A DNA stretch of 64,000 nucleotides, from positions 21,098-85,097 of the forward strand of contig JANQEL010000048.1 of NCBI GenBank assembly GCA_028278345.1, read 5' to 3'. This stretch comes from Myxococcota bacterium. GTDB lineage: Bacteria > Myxococcota_A > UBA9160 > UBA4427. Each line of letters starts with the position of its first letter. The stretch's first letter is position 1. The notes under the pieces are model-generated. The model did no database searches, had not been told where the DNA came from, and saw nothing but the letters and a program-made list of their open reading frames with translations. A program made the position numbers and the translations under genes. Positions 9,931-20,891 of this stretch are shown piece by piece.

Positions 9931-11475
9931 TTGGTGACTTCGCGTTCCGACGCTTCGCGCCACTCGATCGCACTCGCCTATTCCCTCGCCTACGCCTTCG
10001 TCTTCATCCTCGGCGTCGTTCACCGCTGGCCCCTCCTCGACCCGCCCTCCCTCTGGCTCGACGATCAGTGGGTCGCGACCCTGGTGCGTTTCGCGGGGCT
10101 CGAGGAACTCTTCGGCTATCGCGCCTCGGCCCCCATGGGCTTCGTTGCGTTCTCGAAGATCGCGCCGATCTGGGTGTCGGATGTCGAGATCGGGTTGCAG
10201 CTCTTCCCGATGGCTTGCGGACTCGCGATGCCCATCGCGCTGGGCCTCTTCGTCGCGCGGATGACCGGACATGCGAGCCTCGGCCTGCTCGCCGCCGCGA
10301 TCGCCACCGCGAACCCGATCACAGCGGGTTACTCGATGCGCGTGAAGCAGTTCTCCTTCGACGCCTTGATTTCGACCGGGATGCTCGCGGTCGGACTCCC
10401 CCTGCTGATGGGTCGCGCGAGGCTTCCGTGGTGGCCGGTGCTCACGAGCATCGCGGCCGGTTGGCTCACCTACGTTTCAGCCCTCATCTCCCTGCCCCTG
10501 CTCCACGTCGCGGCCCTGCGCGTCTGGCTGCGCGATGCAGCTGCACGCACCCGCGCGCTGGTTTCGATCGCGGTTCTCGATCTCTCGTTCTTCCTTCTCT
10601 ACTGGCTGCGGGTTCGGCATCAGTCGCGAACGGGCACGGTCGAGTTCTGGATGGAACGCGGCGGACTCCCCCACGACAAGTCGTTCGGCGCCCTCCTCGA
10701 TTACTACCTGCTCGACGGAATCTTCCTGCGCGGGATCGCCGGGGCCCTGCCCGTTCTGCCCAAGATCGTCGCGGCCGCCATCGCCGGGCTCGCCCTGCTG
10801 TGGCTGCTCCGCGAAGCGAGGACCCGCTTCATCGGGCTCTTCTTCCTGGGCTTCTATGCGCAGCTCGCCGTGGCGGCGGGCCTGCGCCTGTACCCCTTTG
10901 GCGGCGATCGCACGGACATCTTCAGCTACCCGGTGACGATCTCGCTCGTGATGCTCGTCGCGGGCCACGCACTCAACACCCTGCGCACGAGCAACCCGAT
11001 GCGATTGCGGAACACGACGCGCGGGATCGCAGCTCTGGCCCTGGCCCTTCCCATCGCGGCCTTCGCCTTCGCGCGCTTCGACCCCGTGGGCCAGGTCATC
11101 ACCGACGACGCCGAGATGGTCCGCATCCTCGAAGCCGAACGGCGCGAAGGCGACGTGGTCGTGGTCTCCTACCAATCACGCTACGCCGTCGCGACCTACG
11201 GCTCCTGGCCCATGACCTACGTCCAGCCCGAGGTCGGCAAGTTCTACGTACGGGTCGATCGACCGGACACCCACGTCATGCGCGATCACGACGCGTTCGA
11301 AGGCTCCTGGATCGAGAACGCCCAGCGCGTGCTCTACCTGCACGTGAATCTCACCGAGAGGAACGCCCCCTATCGCGAGGAGATCGAAGGGCGGATCGAT
11401 TCCAGCGGCTTCGAACGGGTCGATCGCATCGAACGGCGACGCGGCTCGCTCTCGATCTTCGAAGCAGAGAGCTAG
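9931..11475 (+). CDS. Polytopic membrane protein, glycosyltransferase family 39-like
   Basis: Many TM segments with an N-terminal WLDDQWVATLVRF acidic motif. TTG or GTG start (9931 or 9934). Confidence 0.6.
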   Translation: MVTSRSDASRHSIALAYSLAYAFVFILGVVHRWPLLDPPSLWLDDQWVATLVRFAGLEELFGYRASAPMGFVAFSKIAPIWVSDVEIGLQLFPMACGLAMPIALGLFVARMTGHASLGLLAAAIATANPITAGYSMRVKQFSFDALISTGMLAVGLPLLMGRARLPWWPVLTSIAAGWLTYVSALISLPLLHVAALRVWLRDAAARTRALVSIAVLDLSFFLLYWLRVRHQSRTGTVEFWMERGGLPHDKSFGALLDYYLLDGIFLRGIAGALPVLPKIVAAAIAGLALLWLLREARTRFIGLFFLGFYAQLAVAAGLRLYPFGGDRTDIFSYPVTISLVMLVAGHALNTLRTSNPMRLRNTTRGIAALALALPIAAFAFARFDPVGQVITDDAEMVRILEAERREGDVVVVSYQSRYAVATYGSWPMTYVQPEVGKFYVRVDRPDTHVMRDHDAFEGSWIENAQRVLYLHVNLTERNAPYREEIEGRIDSSGFERVDRIERRRGSLSIFEAES

Positions 11476-14237
11476 TCGTCCACGCGCGGCAGGGTCACGC
11501 GGAAGATCGTGCCGCCGTTCTCGGGGCAGTCGACTTCGAGGGCCCCGGCGTGGTTCTCGATGATCTTGCGCGAGATCGAGAGGCCGAGGCCCGTGCCCTG
11601 CCCCGCCGACTTCGTCGTGAAGAAGGGATCGAAGATCTGTCTGCGGACGTCGTGGGGGATACCCGGGCCGTCGTCTTGGACTTCGACTCGAATGCTGCTC
11701 GCGTCGTGCAGCACGCGAATGTCGATGTGACCACCCTGCCCTTCGAAGGCGTCGGCCGCGTTCTTGATCAGGTTGAGGAAGACCTGGTTGAGCGCGCCCG
11801 GATCTCCCTTGATGAGCGGGAGCCCCGGCAACACGTCGAGTTGCACCTCGGCGTTCGCTTCGGAGAGCCCCGGGCGCAGCAATTGCAGCGTCGAGCGGAT
11901 CCCGGTTTCGACGCTGATGTTCGGGGCGTGATTGCTCTTGCGTCCGGGAGCAGCGAAGTCGCGTAGATCCGCGACCAGGGTCTTCGTGCGCTCGAGACCC
12001 GAGCGGATGATGTCGGATAGCTCGCGAATCGTCTGCGCCAGGGTCGCGAGGTTTTCGGGGTCGGCGAGAGGAAAGGGGGCGTCGCGACGCGCTGCATCCA
12101 TGACGTCCTCGCGAATGCCCTCGAACTCGGCGTCGAGCGCTCGCGAGGCGTTGAGCGCGAAGTTCACGGGGTTGTTGACCTCGTGGGCGATGCCCGCCGC
12201 CAGTTCGCCGACCGCGGCAAGCCGCTCGTTGTGGATGATCTGGACCTCCGCCTGCTTGAGATCGTCGAGGGTCGCCTGCAGGCGTTCGTTCTTCTGCGCG
12301 AGTTCGCGCTGCAGCCCGCGCACACGCACCAGCGTCCGAACCCGGGCCATGAGTTCGCGCGGATGGAAGGGCTTGGTGATGTAGTCGTCGGCACCGAGCT
12401 CGAGCCCCTCGACCTGCATCTCATGTTCGGCCTTGGAAGTGACGAGCACGACGGGGATCGCGTTCGTCTCCTCGCAGGTCTTGATCTCGCGGCAGAGTTC
12501 GATGCCCGACATCTCGGGCATCATGACGTCCGAGAGCACGAGATCGGGCGCCTTCAGGCGAACCTGTTCGAGGGCTTCGAGACCATTGCGCGTGGTGCGG
12601 ACGCGGAACTCGCGACCGAGCAGGGTGGCGAGCAGGCGTCGCATGTCGGGATTGTCTTCGGCGATCAACACCTCGCCGGAAAGGGCTCCATCGGGAGCCC
12701 CCGCGACGGCGACGGTTTCGTTCGCCGCTTCGCGATCCTCCCAGCGCTCTACCAGGCTTTCGATCTCGACGAGATCCCCCGCCGCCTGCGCTGCGACGGA
12801 AGCGCCTTCGGGCACGTCCGAATCGCGCTCGATGTTCAGCTCCGCTTCGACGGCTTCGATCGAATGGCCGAGGCCGAGGGCCTGCTGTGCGTCGGTGCGC
12901 AGCACGTCTTCGACGTCGCCGGCATCGGCTTCGCCGATCGGCAGGAAGACGGTCATGGTCGTGCCATGCCCCCGCCCGTCGCTGTGGGCGCGAACGTCTC
13001 CGCCGTGGAGCTGCGCGAGTTCGAAGGCCAGCGAGAGCCCGATCCCGGTGCCTTCGTGGGAACGCGTCGCCGAACCGTCCACCTGGGCAAAGCGATCGAA
13101 CACCGCATCGAGCTTGTCGGGCGGTATGCCGACCCCCGAATCCTTCACGTGCATCCGCACACCGCCGTCGACCGCTTCGCCGATCAACTCGATCGTGCCA
13201 CCCGCCGGGGTGAACTTGAGCGCGTTGCCCACGAGGTTCATCAGGATCTTCTCGACCGCGGTCGCATCGGCGTTGATGCCCGGCAGGCCGTCGAAGCCCG
13301 ACATCTCGAGGCGGATCTCCTTGCGTTCCGCCATGCCGCGCGCCGCCGTGACGAGATCGGTCGCGAGTTCTTCGAGGTCGACGGGGGCGCGATGGATCTC
13401 GAAGAGCTTGCTCTCGAGCTTCGAGAGGTCGAGCAGGTTCGAGATCAGCTTGAACAGACGGCGCCCATTGGCGTGCATGGTCTCGACGGTGTCGCGCAGC
13501 ATTGGAGAGATCTCTCCGAAATCTCCCGAGCGGATCGCATCGAGGGGCGCGAGGATCAGCGTGAGTGGCGTGCGCAGTTCGTGGTGCACGTTCGCACTGA
13601 AACGCGACTTCGCCTGGTCGAGTTCGGCGAGTTCGTCGCGCGCGGTCTGGATCTCGCGACGCTGCATGAAGTCGGCGATGCGCATGCCCTCGAGCACGGC
13701 ACAGCTCGCCACGCATTCGATGGCCGCCGCCGCCGGGAAGAAGATGTTCATCGCATAGGCGCGAAAGGTGAGATCCGCTCCCATGACGAAGGGCTCGATC
13801 GCAAGTGCGCCGAGCGAGACCGAGACCACCTGCGCGGCTTGCCCCGCGGACATCGGGATCAAGACCGGGAGCCCGAGGAAGAGCAGCATCAGCCCCGGGG
13901 CGTAACCGCTCGGCAGTCCGCCGGCCGCGCTGATCACGACCACGAGCCCGAGACCCGTGCAATGACACGCGGTGATCGCCCGCGAAGCCCCGTCGGCGGG
14001 CCAGCGACTGAAGTACATCCCCGCCATGACGGCCGTCCACGCGATCCTCACCGCGAGCAGCTCGTAGAAGCGCTCGGGAAAGACCCAGAGATCAAGGGTC
14101 ACGAAGAGCAGATTGAGACAGACGACCACCACGATGCCCGAACGCATCGCGTCGATCATTCGCTCACTGCTTACGACCTCGCGATACTCGCGATACAGCG
14201 CGTCGTCGATGTCGCGGCGGAAGAACACGTGCCGCAC
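11472..14237 (-). CDS. Hybrid histidine kinase: TM sensor, HisKA-HATPase, receiver, second HisKA-HATPase
   Basis: H-boxes VHHELRTPL and GIAHEVNNP; ATP-binding GVGIPPDKLDAVFDRF/GTGIGLSL and DDGPGIPHDVRRQIFDPFFTTK/GTGLGLSIS; REC VLIAEDNPDMRR...LVLSDVMMPEMSG...DDYITKPF. Confidence 0.93.
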   Translation of the reverse strand: MRHVFFRRDIDDALYREYREVVSSERMIDAMRSGIVVVVCLNLLFVTLDLWVFPERFYELLAVRIAWTAVMAGMYFSRWPADGASRAITACHCTGLGLVVVISAAGGLPSGYAPGLMLLFLGLPVLIPMSAGQAAQVVSVSLGALAIEPFVMGADLTFRAYAMNIFFPAAAAIECVASCAVLEGMRIADFMQRREIQTARDELAELDQAKSRFSANVHHELRTPLTLILAPLDAIRSGDFGEISPMLRDTVETMHANGRRLFKLISNLLDLSKLESKLFEIHRAPVDLEELATDLVTAARGMAERKEIRLEMSGFDGLPGINADATAVEKILMNLVGNALKFTPAGGTIELIGEAVDGGVRMHVKDSGVGIPPDKLDAVFDRFAQVDGSATRSHEGTGIGLSLAFELAQLHGGDVRAHSDGRGHGTTMTVFLPIGEADAGDVEDVLRTDAQQALGLGHSIEAVEAELNIERDSDVPEGASVAAQAAGDLVEIESLVERWEDREAANETVAVAGAPDGALSGEVLIAEDNPDMRRLLATLLGREFRVRTTRNGLEALEQVRLKAPDLVLSDVMMPEMSGIELCREIKTCEETNAIPVVLVTSKAEHEMQVEGLELGADDYITKPFHPRELMARVRTLVRVRGLQRELAQKNERLQATLDDLKQAEVQIIHNERLAAVGELAAGIAHEVNNPVNFALNASRALDAEFEGIREDVMDAARRDAPFPLADPENLATLAQTIRELSDIIRSGLERTKTLVADLRDFAAPGRKSNHAPNISVETGIRSTLQLLRPGLSEANAEVQLDVLPGLPLIKGDPGALNQVFLNLIKNAADAFEGQGGHIDIRVLHDASSIRVEVQDDGPGIPHDVRRQIFDPFFTTKSAGQGTGLGLSISRKIIENHAGALEVDCPENGGTIFRVTLPRVDD

Positions 14238-14308
14238 ATCGACATCGCATTCGAGGGACTTGACGAAGCAAGCCAGCGACGGCGCTCGTCAGCTCGGCGT
14301 TGCAGCAT

Positions 14309-16579
14309 TCATGAAGACTTGCGATCGGCCAGCAACAAGAGTGGTGGCAGGAGGAACATGTCGGCCAACAGGCAGAGGAAGACGAGGCCCGAAGTCACCA
14401 GGCCGAGGTTCCGGATCAACGTGAACTGCGAGAGGGCGAGCACCGCGAAGCCCACGATGATCGACACCGTGGTGAAGACGAGGGCCGGAAGCACGTGTTC
14501 CATGCAACCGTCGAGGGCCATCAAGGGCTTCTCTCCCGCCTTCCGGCGATCGGTATAGCCCGTCATCACGTGAATCGTGTCGTCGACCGCGATCCCGAGC
14601 GCAAGCGAGCCCAGACAGACGGTCGCCGCGTCGAGGGGGATCCCGGCCAGGCCCATTGCGCCGAAGGTGATCACCAGCGGCACGGCGTTCGGAACCAGCG
14701 CCACCAACGCGCTCTTCGGTACGCGCAGGATCAGCAGCAGGACGACGCCGATCGAGATCAAGGCGATCGAGAGGCCCGCCGCCTGCCCCCACGCAATCTG
14801 CTCTTCCGAGCGACCGAACTCGTACATCAGGCCCGTGGTTTCGACGCCGAAGTCTTCGGGGCGGTTCTGCGCCCACCAGCGATCGATGCGCTCGCCCAGG
14901 GCTACGAGTCGATCGCTGCCGTTGTCGTTCGCGCGCAGCAGCATGTTCGCGCCACTGCGATCACCCGTGATCACGTCGTCCATGTACTCGACGCTCTCGA
15001 GCAACACGAGGTATTGCTCGTTCAACTGCCGCGAACCCGGCAGCATGCCGGCTTCTTCTGCAGCGAATACCCCGTGAACGCTTCGCAAGGGGTCGGCCAC
15101 CGAGAGCGCCTTGCCGATCTCGGGTTGGGCCTCGAGGTATCGCGCGAGGGAGTCGAGGGCTTCGATCGCGCGGGGTTCGGTCACCACCGCGTCCCCCAGC
15201 GCGTGGACGACGACGTTGACGGGAGAGATCCCCGAAAGCTCTTCGCGCAACACCTCATAGTCGTCGCGAATCTCGCTTCCCTTCGGAAACCACACGATGA
15301 TGTCGGTCGAGACCCGCAGGGCGAAGACACCGAACAGGAACAGCGAGAGCCCCACCGCCCAGATGCCCAGGGCCGGCGTTCGATGGCGATTCGTCACGTG
15401 CACGACCAGGGGCCGCAGACGCGCCCGGATCCAATCGCCGAAGATCGAGCGCCGCTCCGGAATCGGGCGCAGCACAATCAGCGCCGGGGCAAGCGAGAGC
15501 GACGCCGCCGTCAGGACCAGAACCCCGAGCGCGCCGAACACGGCGAGCTGTTGGATCGCCACGATTCGCACCGAAGCCATCGCGAGGAAGCCGATCGCCG
15601 TCGTCATCCCCGAGAGTGCAACGGGTTTCGCAACGCGGCCGATGGCGAGGCCGAGGGGGCCGCGTTCGGAGATTCCCTGCCCTGCGGTGAGCACGTGCAT
15701 CGAGTACGCGCAGCCCAGCGCGAGCAGGATCGAAGGCAGCACCATCGTCGAGAGCGAAAGCGCGACCCCCGACACGCTCATGCCGCCGACCGCCGCGAGG
15801 CTCCCCGCCGCGCCGACCGCGAGGGGAATCGAGATTGGTCGCAAGCTCGCGAACGCGAAGCCCACCACGATGGCGACCAGCAAGAGGGTGATCGGCACGA
15901 AGATCAACACCTCGATGTAGGTGCGCGAATTTACCTTCGTGCGAAACAGCGGGACCCCGGAGGCGTACGACTCGCGGTCGTGCATGAGGTTCTCGATCGC
16001 CGCCACGATCTGGGTTCGATCCCCGTAGATGGTCTCGTCGAGCACGACGTTGATGGCGAAGAGACGACCGTCCTGCGAGAACAGGCTGTCCTTTGCGATG
16101 GGATCACGCTCGAGGTCGCGCACCAGGCGGTCGAGCTCGGCGGCGCTTTCCGGAACGCCATCCTCGAGGGCCGCGTCGAGGATGAGTTCGCCCTCGGGCC
16201 CGGCGCGGATCAACGGCACCGTCGAGAGGCTATCGACGCGACGCACCCCGGGAAGCGACTCCATCGCCGAAGTCAGGCTCTCGATCTCGACCAGGGTCTC
16301 GCGCGCGAAGGGCTCGGACGCTTCGAGAGCGACGACGATGAACTCGTCGCCCCCGTATTGGTCGAGGCTGTGCTGATAGACCGCCCACGCGGGACTCGAT
16401 TGATCGAGAAACGTCGAGGTCGAGGTATCGAGATCGAGGCGCAGCAGCGTCGAAGCCAGGGTGATCGACACCGCGATCCAACTCCACATGGTGAGGCGCG
16501 GAGCATCGATCGCCGCAAGCACGAGCCCGCGCGGCACCCCGAACACCGCCTCGCGAAGGCGAACGATCGCCGCCCTCAT
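14309..16579 (-). CDS. RND/MMPL-family transporter
   Basis: 757 codons, twin-repeat RND topology (LPSILLALGCAYSMHVLTA and CLGSLALGIAVDDTIHVMTGYTDRR). Start overlaps the stop of the upstream gene (ATGA). Confidence 0.88.
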   Translation of the reverse strand: MRAAIVRLREAVFGVPRGLVLAAIDAPRLTMWSWIAVSITLASTLLRLDLDTSTSTFLDQSSPAWAVYQHSLDQYGGDEFIVVALEASEPFARETLVEIESLTSAMESLPGVRRVDSLSTVPLIRAGPEGELILDAALEDGVPESAAELDRLVRDLERDPIAKDSLFSQDGRLFAINVVLDETIYGDRTQIVAAIENLMHDRESYASGVPLFRTKVNSRTYIEVLIFVPITLLLVAIVVGFAFASLRPISIPLAVGAAGSLAAVGGMSVSGVALSLSTMVLPSILLALGCAYSMHVLTAGQGISERGPLGLAIGRVAKPVALSGMTTAIGFLAMASVRIVAIQQLAVFGALGVLVLTAASLSLAPALIVLRPIPERRSIFGDWIRARLRPLVVHVTNRHRTPALGIWAVGLSLFLFGVFALRVSTDIIVWFPKGSEIRDDYEVLREELSGISPVNVVVHALGDAVVTEPRAIEALDSLARYLEAQPEIGKALSVADPLRSVHGVFAAEEAGMLPGSRQLNEQYLVLLESVEYMDDVITGDRSGANMLLRANDNGSDRLVALGERIDRWWAQNRPEDFGVETTGLMYEFGRSEEQIAWGQAAGLSIALISIGVVLLLILRVPKSALVALVPNAVPLVITFGAMGLAGIPLDAATVCLGSLALGIAVDDTIHVMTGYTDRRKAGEKPLMALDGCMEHVLPALVFTTVSIIVGFAVLALSQFTLIRNLGLVTSGLVFLCLLADMFLLPPLLLLADRKSS

Positions 16580-19098
16580 CCGCGGCGGCGGGCCGAGATC
16601 ACGACGGCCTGCGGGGGATCGCCGAAGGCCGTTTCGCTCCTCACAGCTTCGAAGCCGGCGGCGGTCACGAGCTTCTCGAGTTCGTCGGCGTCCCAGAAGC
16701 GGAAGCGTCCCTCTTCTTCGAGATCGAGCAGCCGTGCCGCATCGCTCAGGAACCACCGCTGCAGTTCAGCGAACTCGCGCACCCCATCCTCTCCGAAGAG
16801 GCTGCGCACGCGATCGGGTGGCAGTTCGGCGATGCCGTCCACGTAGATCTTCGAGATGTCGGCATCGCGCGCGAGGCTCGAGAGCACGAGACGCCCGCCC
16901 GGGCGCATCACCCGCGCCACCTCGTGGATCAAGCGCTCGGCGTCGGGCAGGTAACTGATCAGCAGCGAGAGCAAAGCGGCATCCGCGCAACCCGTCGCAA
17001 GCGGTACCCCGCGCCCATCCGAGAGATCGAGGTTCGCCGCCACTGAGTCGTTCGAAGCGAAGACCGCTGGCGCATGGGTGTGTTCTTCGAGGCGAACGCG
17101 TCCCCGCGCGAGGGCCTCGGTGACGAAGTCCATTTCCGTCACGTGGAAACCCGCCTCCTCGGGCGCGTTCTCCGCGAGGTGCAGCGGGAAATCGCCGGCG
17201 CCCGAACCGAAGTCGACGACGTGATCCCCCGGTGCGAGTGCGAGCCGCTCGACCTGCAGCGCCATCAAGCGGCGATAGGCCGAAGTCGCCGTCATCAGCT
17301 CGATCCCGAGCTTGCGATCGCGGCCGAGCAGATAGTCGGACCAGAAGGCCCGCAGGTCGAAGGCGTGCTTCGGCATCCGGGCCCGCTCGGCGTTCGAGTG
17401 GGCTTCTAGGAGAGTCAGATCCGGAAGCGCGGGCTCGATCTCGCGTCCGAGCAACATGGTCGACACTTCGCGCGTGGCGAGCTGGAAGGTCTCGAGGGCC
17501 TGTCGACTGCTGCGAAGTTGATGTCCGGTCGGCACTTCGATGAGACGCCGACGGCTCGTGTCGCCGGCCGAGAGCAGACGGCGAACGCGACCGAGCTCCA
17601 TCCAGGCGTCGTAGCGTCCGTGCAGCCAGGTGATGGGAACCTTGATGTGTTCCATGTCGCGCTTGGCGTCTTCGAAGAGCACCATGCGGTGATCGAGGGC
17701 GTCGTGGCCCGTCGCATCCATGTCGGCTTTCACGCCGACGAGTTCGTGTCGGCCGAAGTGGACGCCTCGCGCGAGGCCGAACGCGTAGTCGACGCCACCC
17801 GACACGGTGCGCAGCCCCGATTGCAGATCCACCATGCCCACGAGGGAGAGCCAGCCCTTGATGCGCCCGCTCACGTCCTGCGCGATCGCGCGCCGCCCTT
17901 CGACGGCTCCCATGCTGATCGTCAGCATGGCGAACTCGCGCGTCTGGAAGCGCTCGTCCTGTTCGAGGAAATCCAGGGTGGCCACGATGTCCGCCACGGC
18001 CTGCGAAAAGCGGAAACCGAGGTATTCGTCTCCAGCCGCGCGATACGGCGGATCGATGTGGCTCTCGCCGCGACGATTCGTTCCATCGAAGCGGAGCACC
18101 ACCAGCGGCTCACCCGCCTTCTCGAACGTGCGCACCAATGTGGCCGCCAGGGGCAGCATGGTTTCCTTCGTGCGTCCCCAGGCCGGCGGAATCACGACGG
18201 CGGGTGCACCGCGTGGATCGCCGGTCGTGTTCACGATCGCAGACATGCGCTGGCCGCGATCGTTCTCGTATTCGACGACGTCGATCTCTGCGTTCGCCGA
18301 ACGTCCGGTGAACTTGCGGACCAGGCGCGACGAGCCTCCGCGAGCCATGGCGCCCACCATGGAGATGCGGCGCCACGTGTTCATGCGGCGTCCGCCTCCG
18401 AGCATCGAGTCGTGTCGCTCGACCGGAATCATCTCGCGAGTGGGTACGCGACTGATCGCCATCCCGAGGCGCACCCAATCGCGTTCGATCTCGTCGGCGC
18501 GTTTGTGCTTGAGATCGCCGTAGACCGATTCGCCGGCGCGCGAACCGTCGAGGAACTTGAGCTGCAGCGGAAACGAAACGCGCTCGGCGACGTCGCGTGG
18601 CACCGCGAGGGACAGGCCTTGATAGGAAACGTCGCGAAGCTTCGCGGTCAGCACGTTTCCGCGTTGATCGTGGAACTCGACCCGCGCGTCGCTGGCCCTT
18701 CGCTCCGTCTCGACCGGCTCGCGCACCATGTCGCGACGCTCGGATTGATAGATTGCACGGGGAAATCGGATCTCGATGCGACCGTTGCCGCACTCGGCGC
18801 GCGGTGCCGCCACGAGGAAGTAGCCAACCCCTTCGAACTCGAAGTCGAAGTAGATCTGTTCGTGGGGATGGAAGCGGATGTTCTCGACGTCGAGTTCGAC
18901 GTGATCCTTCGCCACCAGGGCGACGCGCGCGGTACGCGTTCGACTCTTGTAGTCGACGCCGTTCGAGAGCCGGACCTGTTCGCGTGCGAGGGCTTCGAGG
19001 AACGTGCGCAGCTCTTGCGGGGACTGGATCGCTCCCCGATGCAGGTGCTTCAGGCTGTCACCCGAAAGCGGCTTCAACCGGCTCTGCGCGCTCAGCAT
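16576..19098 (-). CDS. Triple-domain protein: YcgR/PilZ-like, alpha/beta hydrolase (acyltransferase-like), SAM methyltransferase
   Basis: PilZ signature RRDMVR (RxxxR) plus DVSYQG (DxSxxG); hydrolase region with ISMGA, HGRYDAW and GHQL; MTase motif I VVDFGSGAGDFP. Confidence 0.85.
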   Translation of the reverse strand: MLSAQSRLKPLSGDSLKHLHRGAIQSPQELRTFLEALAREQVRLSNGVDYKSRTRTARVALVAKDHVELDVENIRFHPHEQIYFDFEFEGVGYFLVAAPRAECGNGRIEIRFPRAIYQSERRDMVREPVETERRASDARVEFHDQRGNVLTAKLRDVSYQGLSLAVPRDVAERVSFPLQLKFLDGSRAGESVYGDLKHKRADEIERDWVRLGMAISRVPTREMIPVERHDSMLGGGRRMNTWRRISMVGAMARGGSSRLVRKFTGRSANAEIDVVEYENDRGQRMSAIVNTTGDPRGAPAVVIPPAWGRTKETMLPLAATLVRTFEKAGEPLVVLRFDGTNRRGESHIDPPYRAAGDEYLGFRFSQAVADIVATLDFLEQDERFQTREFAMLTISMGAVEGRRAIAQDVSGRIKGWLSLVGMVDLQSGLRTVSGGVDYAFGLARGVHFGRHELVGVKADMDATGHDALDHRMVLFEDAKRDMEHIKVPITWLHGRYDAWMELGRVRRLLSAGDTSRRRLIEVPTGHQLRSSRQALETFQLATREVSTMLLGREIEPALPDLTLLEAHSNAERARMPKHAFDLRAFWSDYLLGRDRKLGIELMTATSAYRRLMALQVERLALAPGDHVVDFGSGAGDFPLHLAENAPEEAGFHVTEMDFVTEALARGRVRLEEHTHAPAVFASNDSVAANLDLSDGRGVPLATGCADAALLSLLISYLPDAERLIHEVARVMRPGGRLVLSSLARDADISKIYVDGIAELPPDRVRSLFGEDGVREFAELQRWFLSDAARLLDLEEEGRFRFWDADELEKLVTAAGFEAVRSETAFGDPPQAVVISARRRG

Positions 19099-19651
19099 TC
19101 ATGCGCTCCGAAAATTCGAACGATTCGTGGTGTTTTCAACGCGAGTGCACCGTATCAAAAACCCAACAACGGGAGAAGTCGCCGTTGAATTCCATTTGAA
19201 TTCACAGGGCGAGATGCCAGCCGATCGCGAAGCCGGCCCGCACCCGCTTGGGCCGCGCCGACCCGAGCCCGGACGGCGAGTGCCCGGCCGAAGCAGCGCA
19301 CTCGAACTGCGCGACTCACCCCCCTGGTCACCCCCGACGCCACGCCCACTCCCAGCCGAACCCACAACCAAAGAACGCCCGCAAAACGCTGTTGCGCCTT
19401 CGCGGGTCCGCAACTCGTGCAGGCAAGAGTCCAGAATAGAATGATATTTTAAGGGAGATGCAACTCGGGTATAAGCCTGAGGGCGTTTGCTCCCGCCGCC
19501 TCGGCACACGCCCACTCCGGCCGCGTTCGGAGGGCGGGAAGAAAACCCCTTGAATTGCGGGGGGCTAGCGGGGCGCGGTCGCGCACACCACGACAATGCG
19601 ACCGAAGTCGCATTGCGCAAAGCGTCGATTTCGAGAATTCAAGATCGCTCA

Positions 19652-19675
19652 CGAACCGGCAGCGAAGCCGGTTCG
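19652..19675. terminator. Perfect 9-bp inverted repeat downstream of the thiolase gene; possible terminator
   Basis: CGAACCGGC-AGCGAA-GCCGGTTCG, just 3' of the minus-strand CDS ending at 19695. No obvious T-tract. Confidence 0.4.
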
Positions 19676-19694
19676 CTCCAGATGGGCCCGATCT

Positions 19695-20873
<1,179 letters not shown>

Positions 20874-20891
20874 CTATTGAATGTCTTCTTT

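Noticed and set aside
9174-11966. 930-aa plus-strand ORF spanning the hydroxylase, the GT39-like gene and the kinase end
   Set aside because: Out of frame with three well-supported genes; Arg-rich shadow ORF.
12183-14558. 791-aa plus-strand ORF
   Set aside because: Antisense of the hybrid kinase; Arg/His/Asp-rich composition typical of shadow frames.
14495-16846. 783-aa plus-strand ORF
   Set aside because: Antisense of the MMPL transporter; low-complexity charged composition, no motif.
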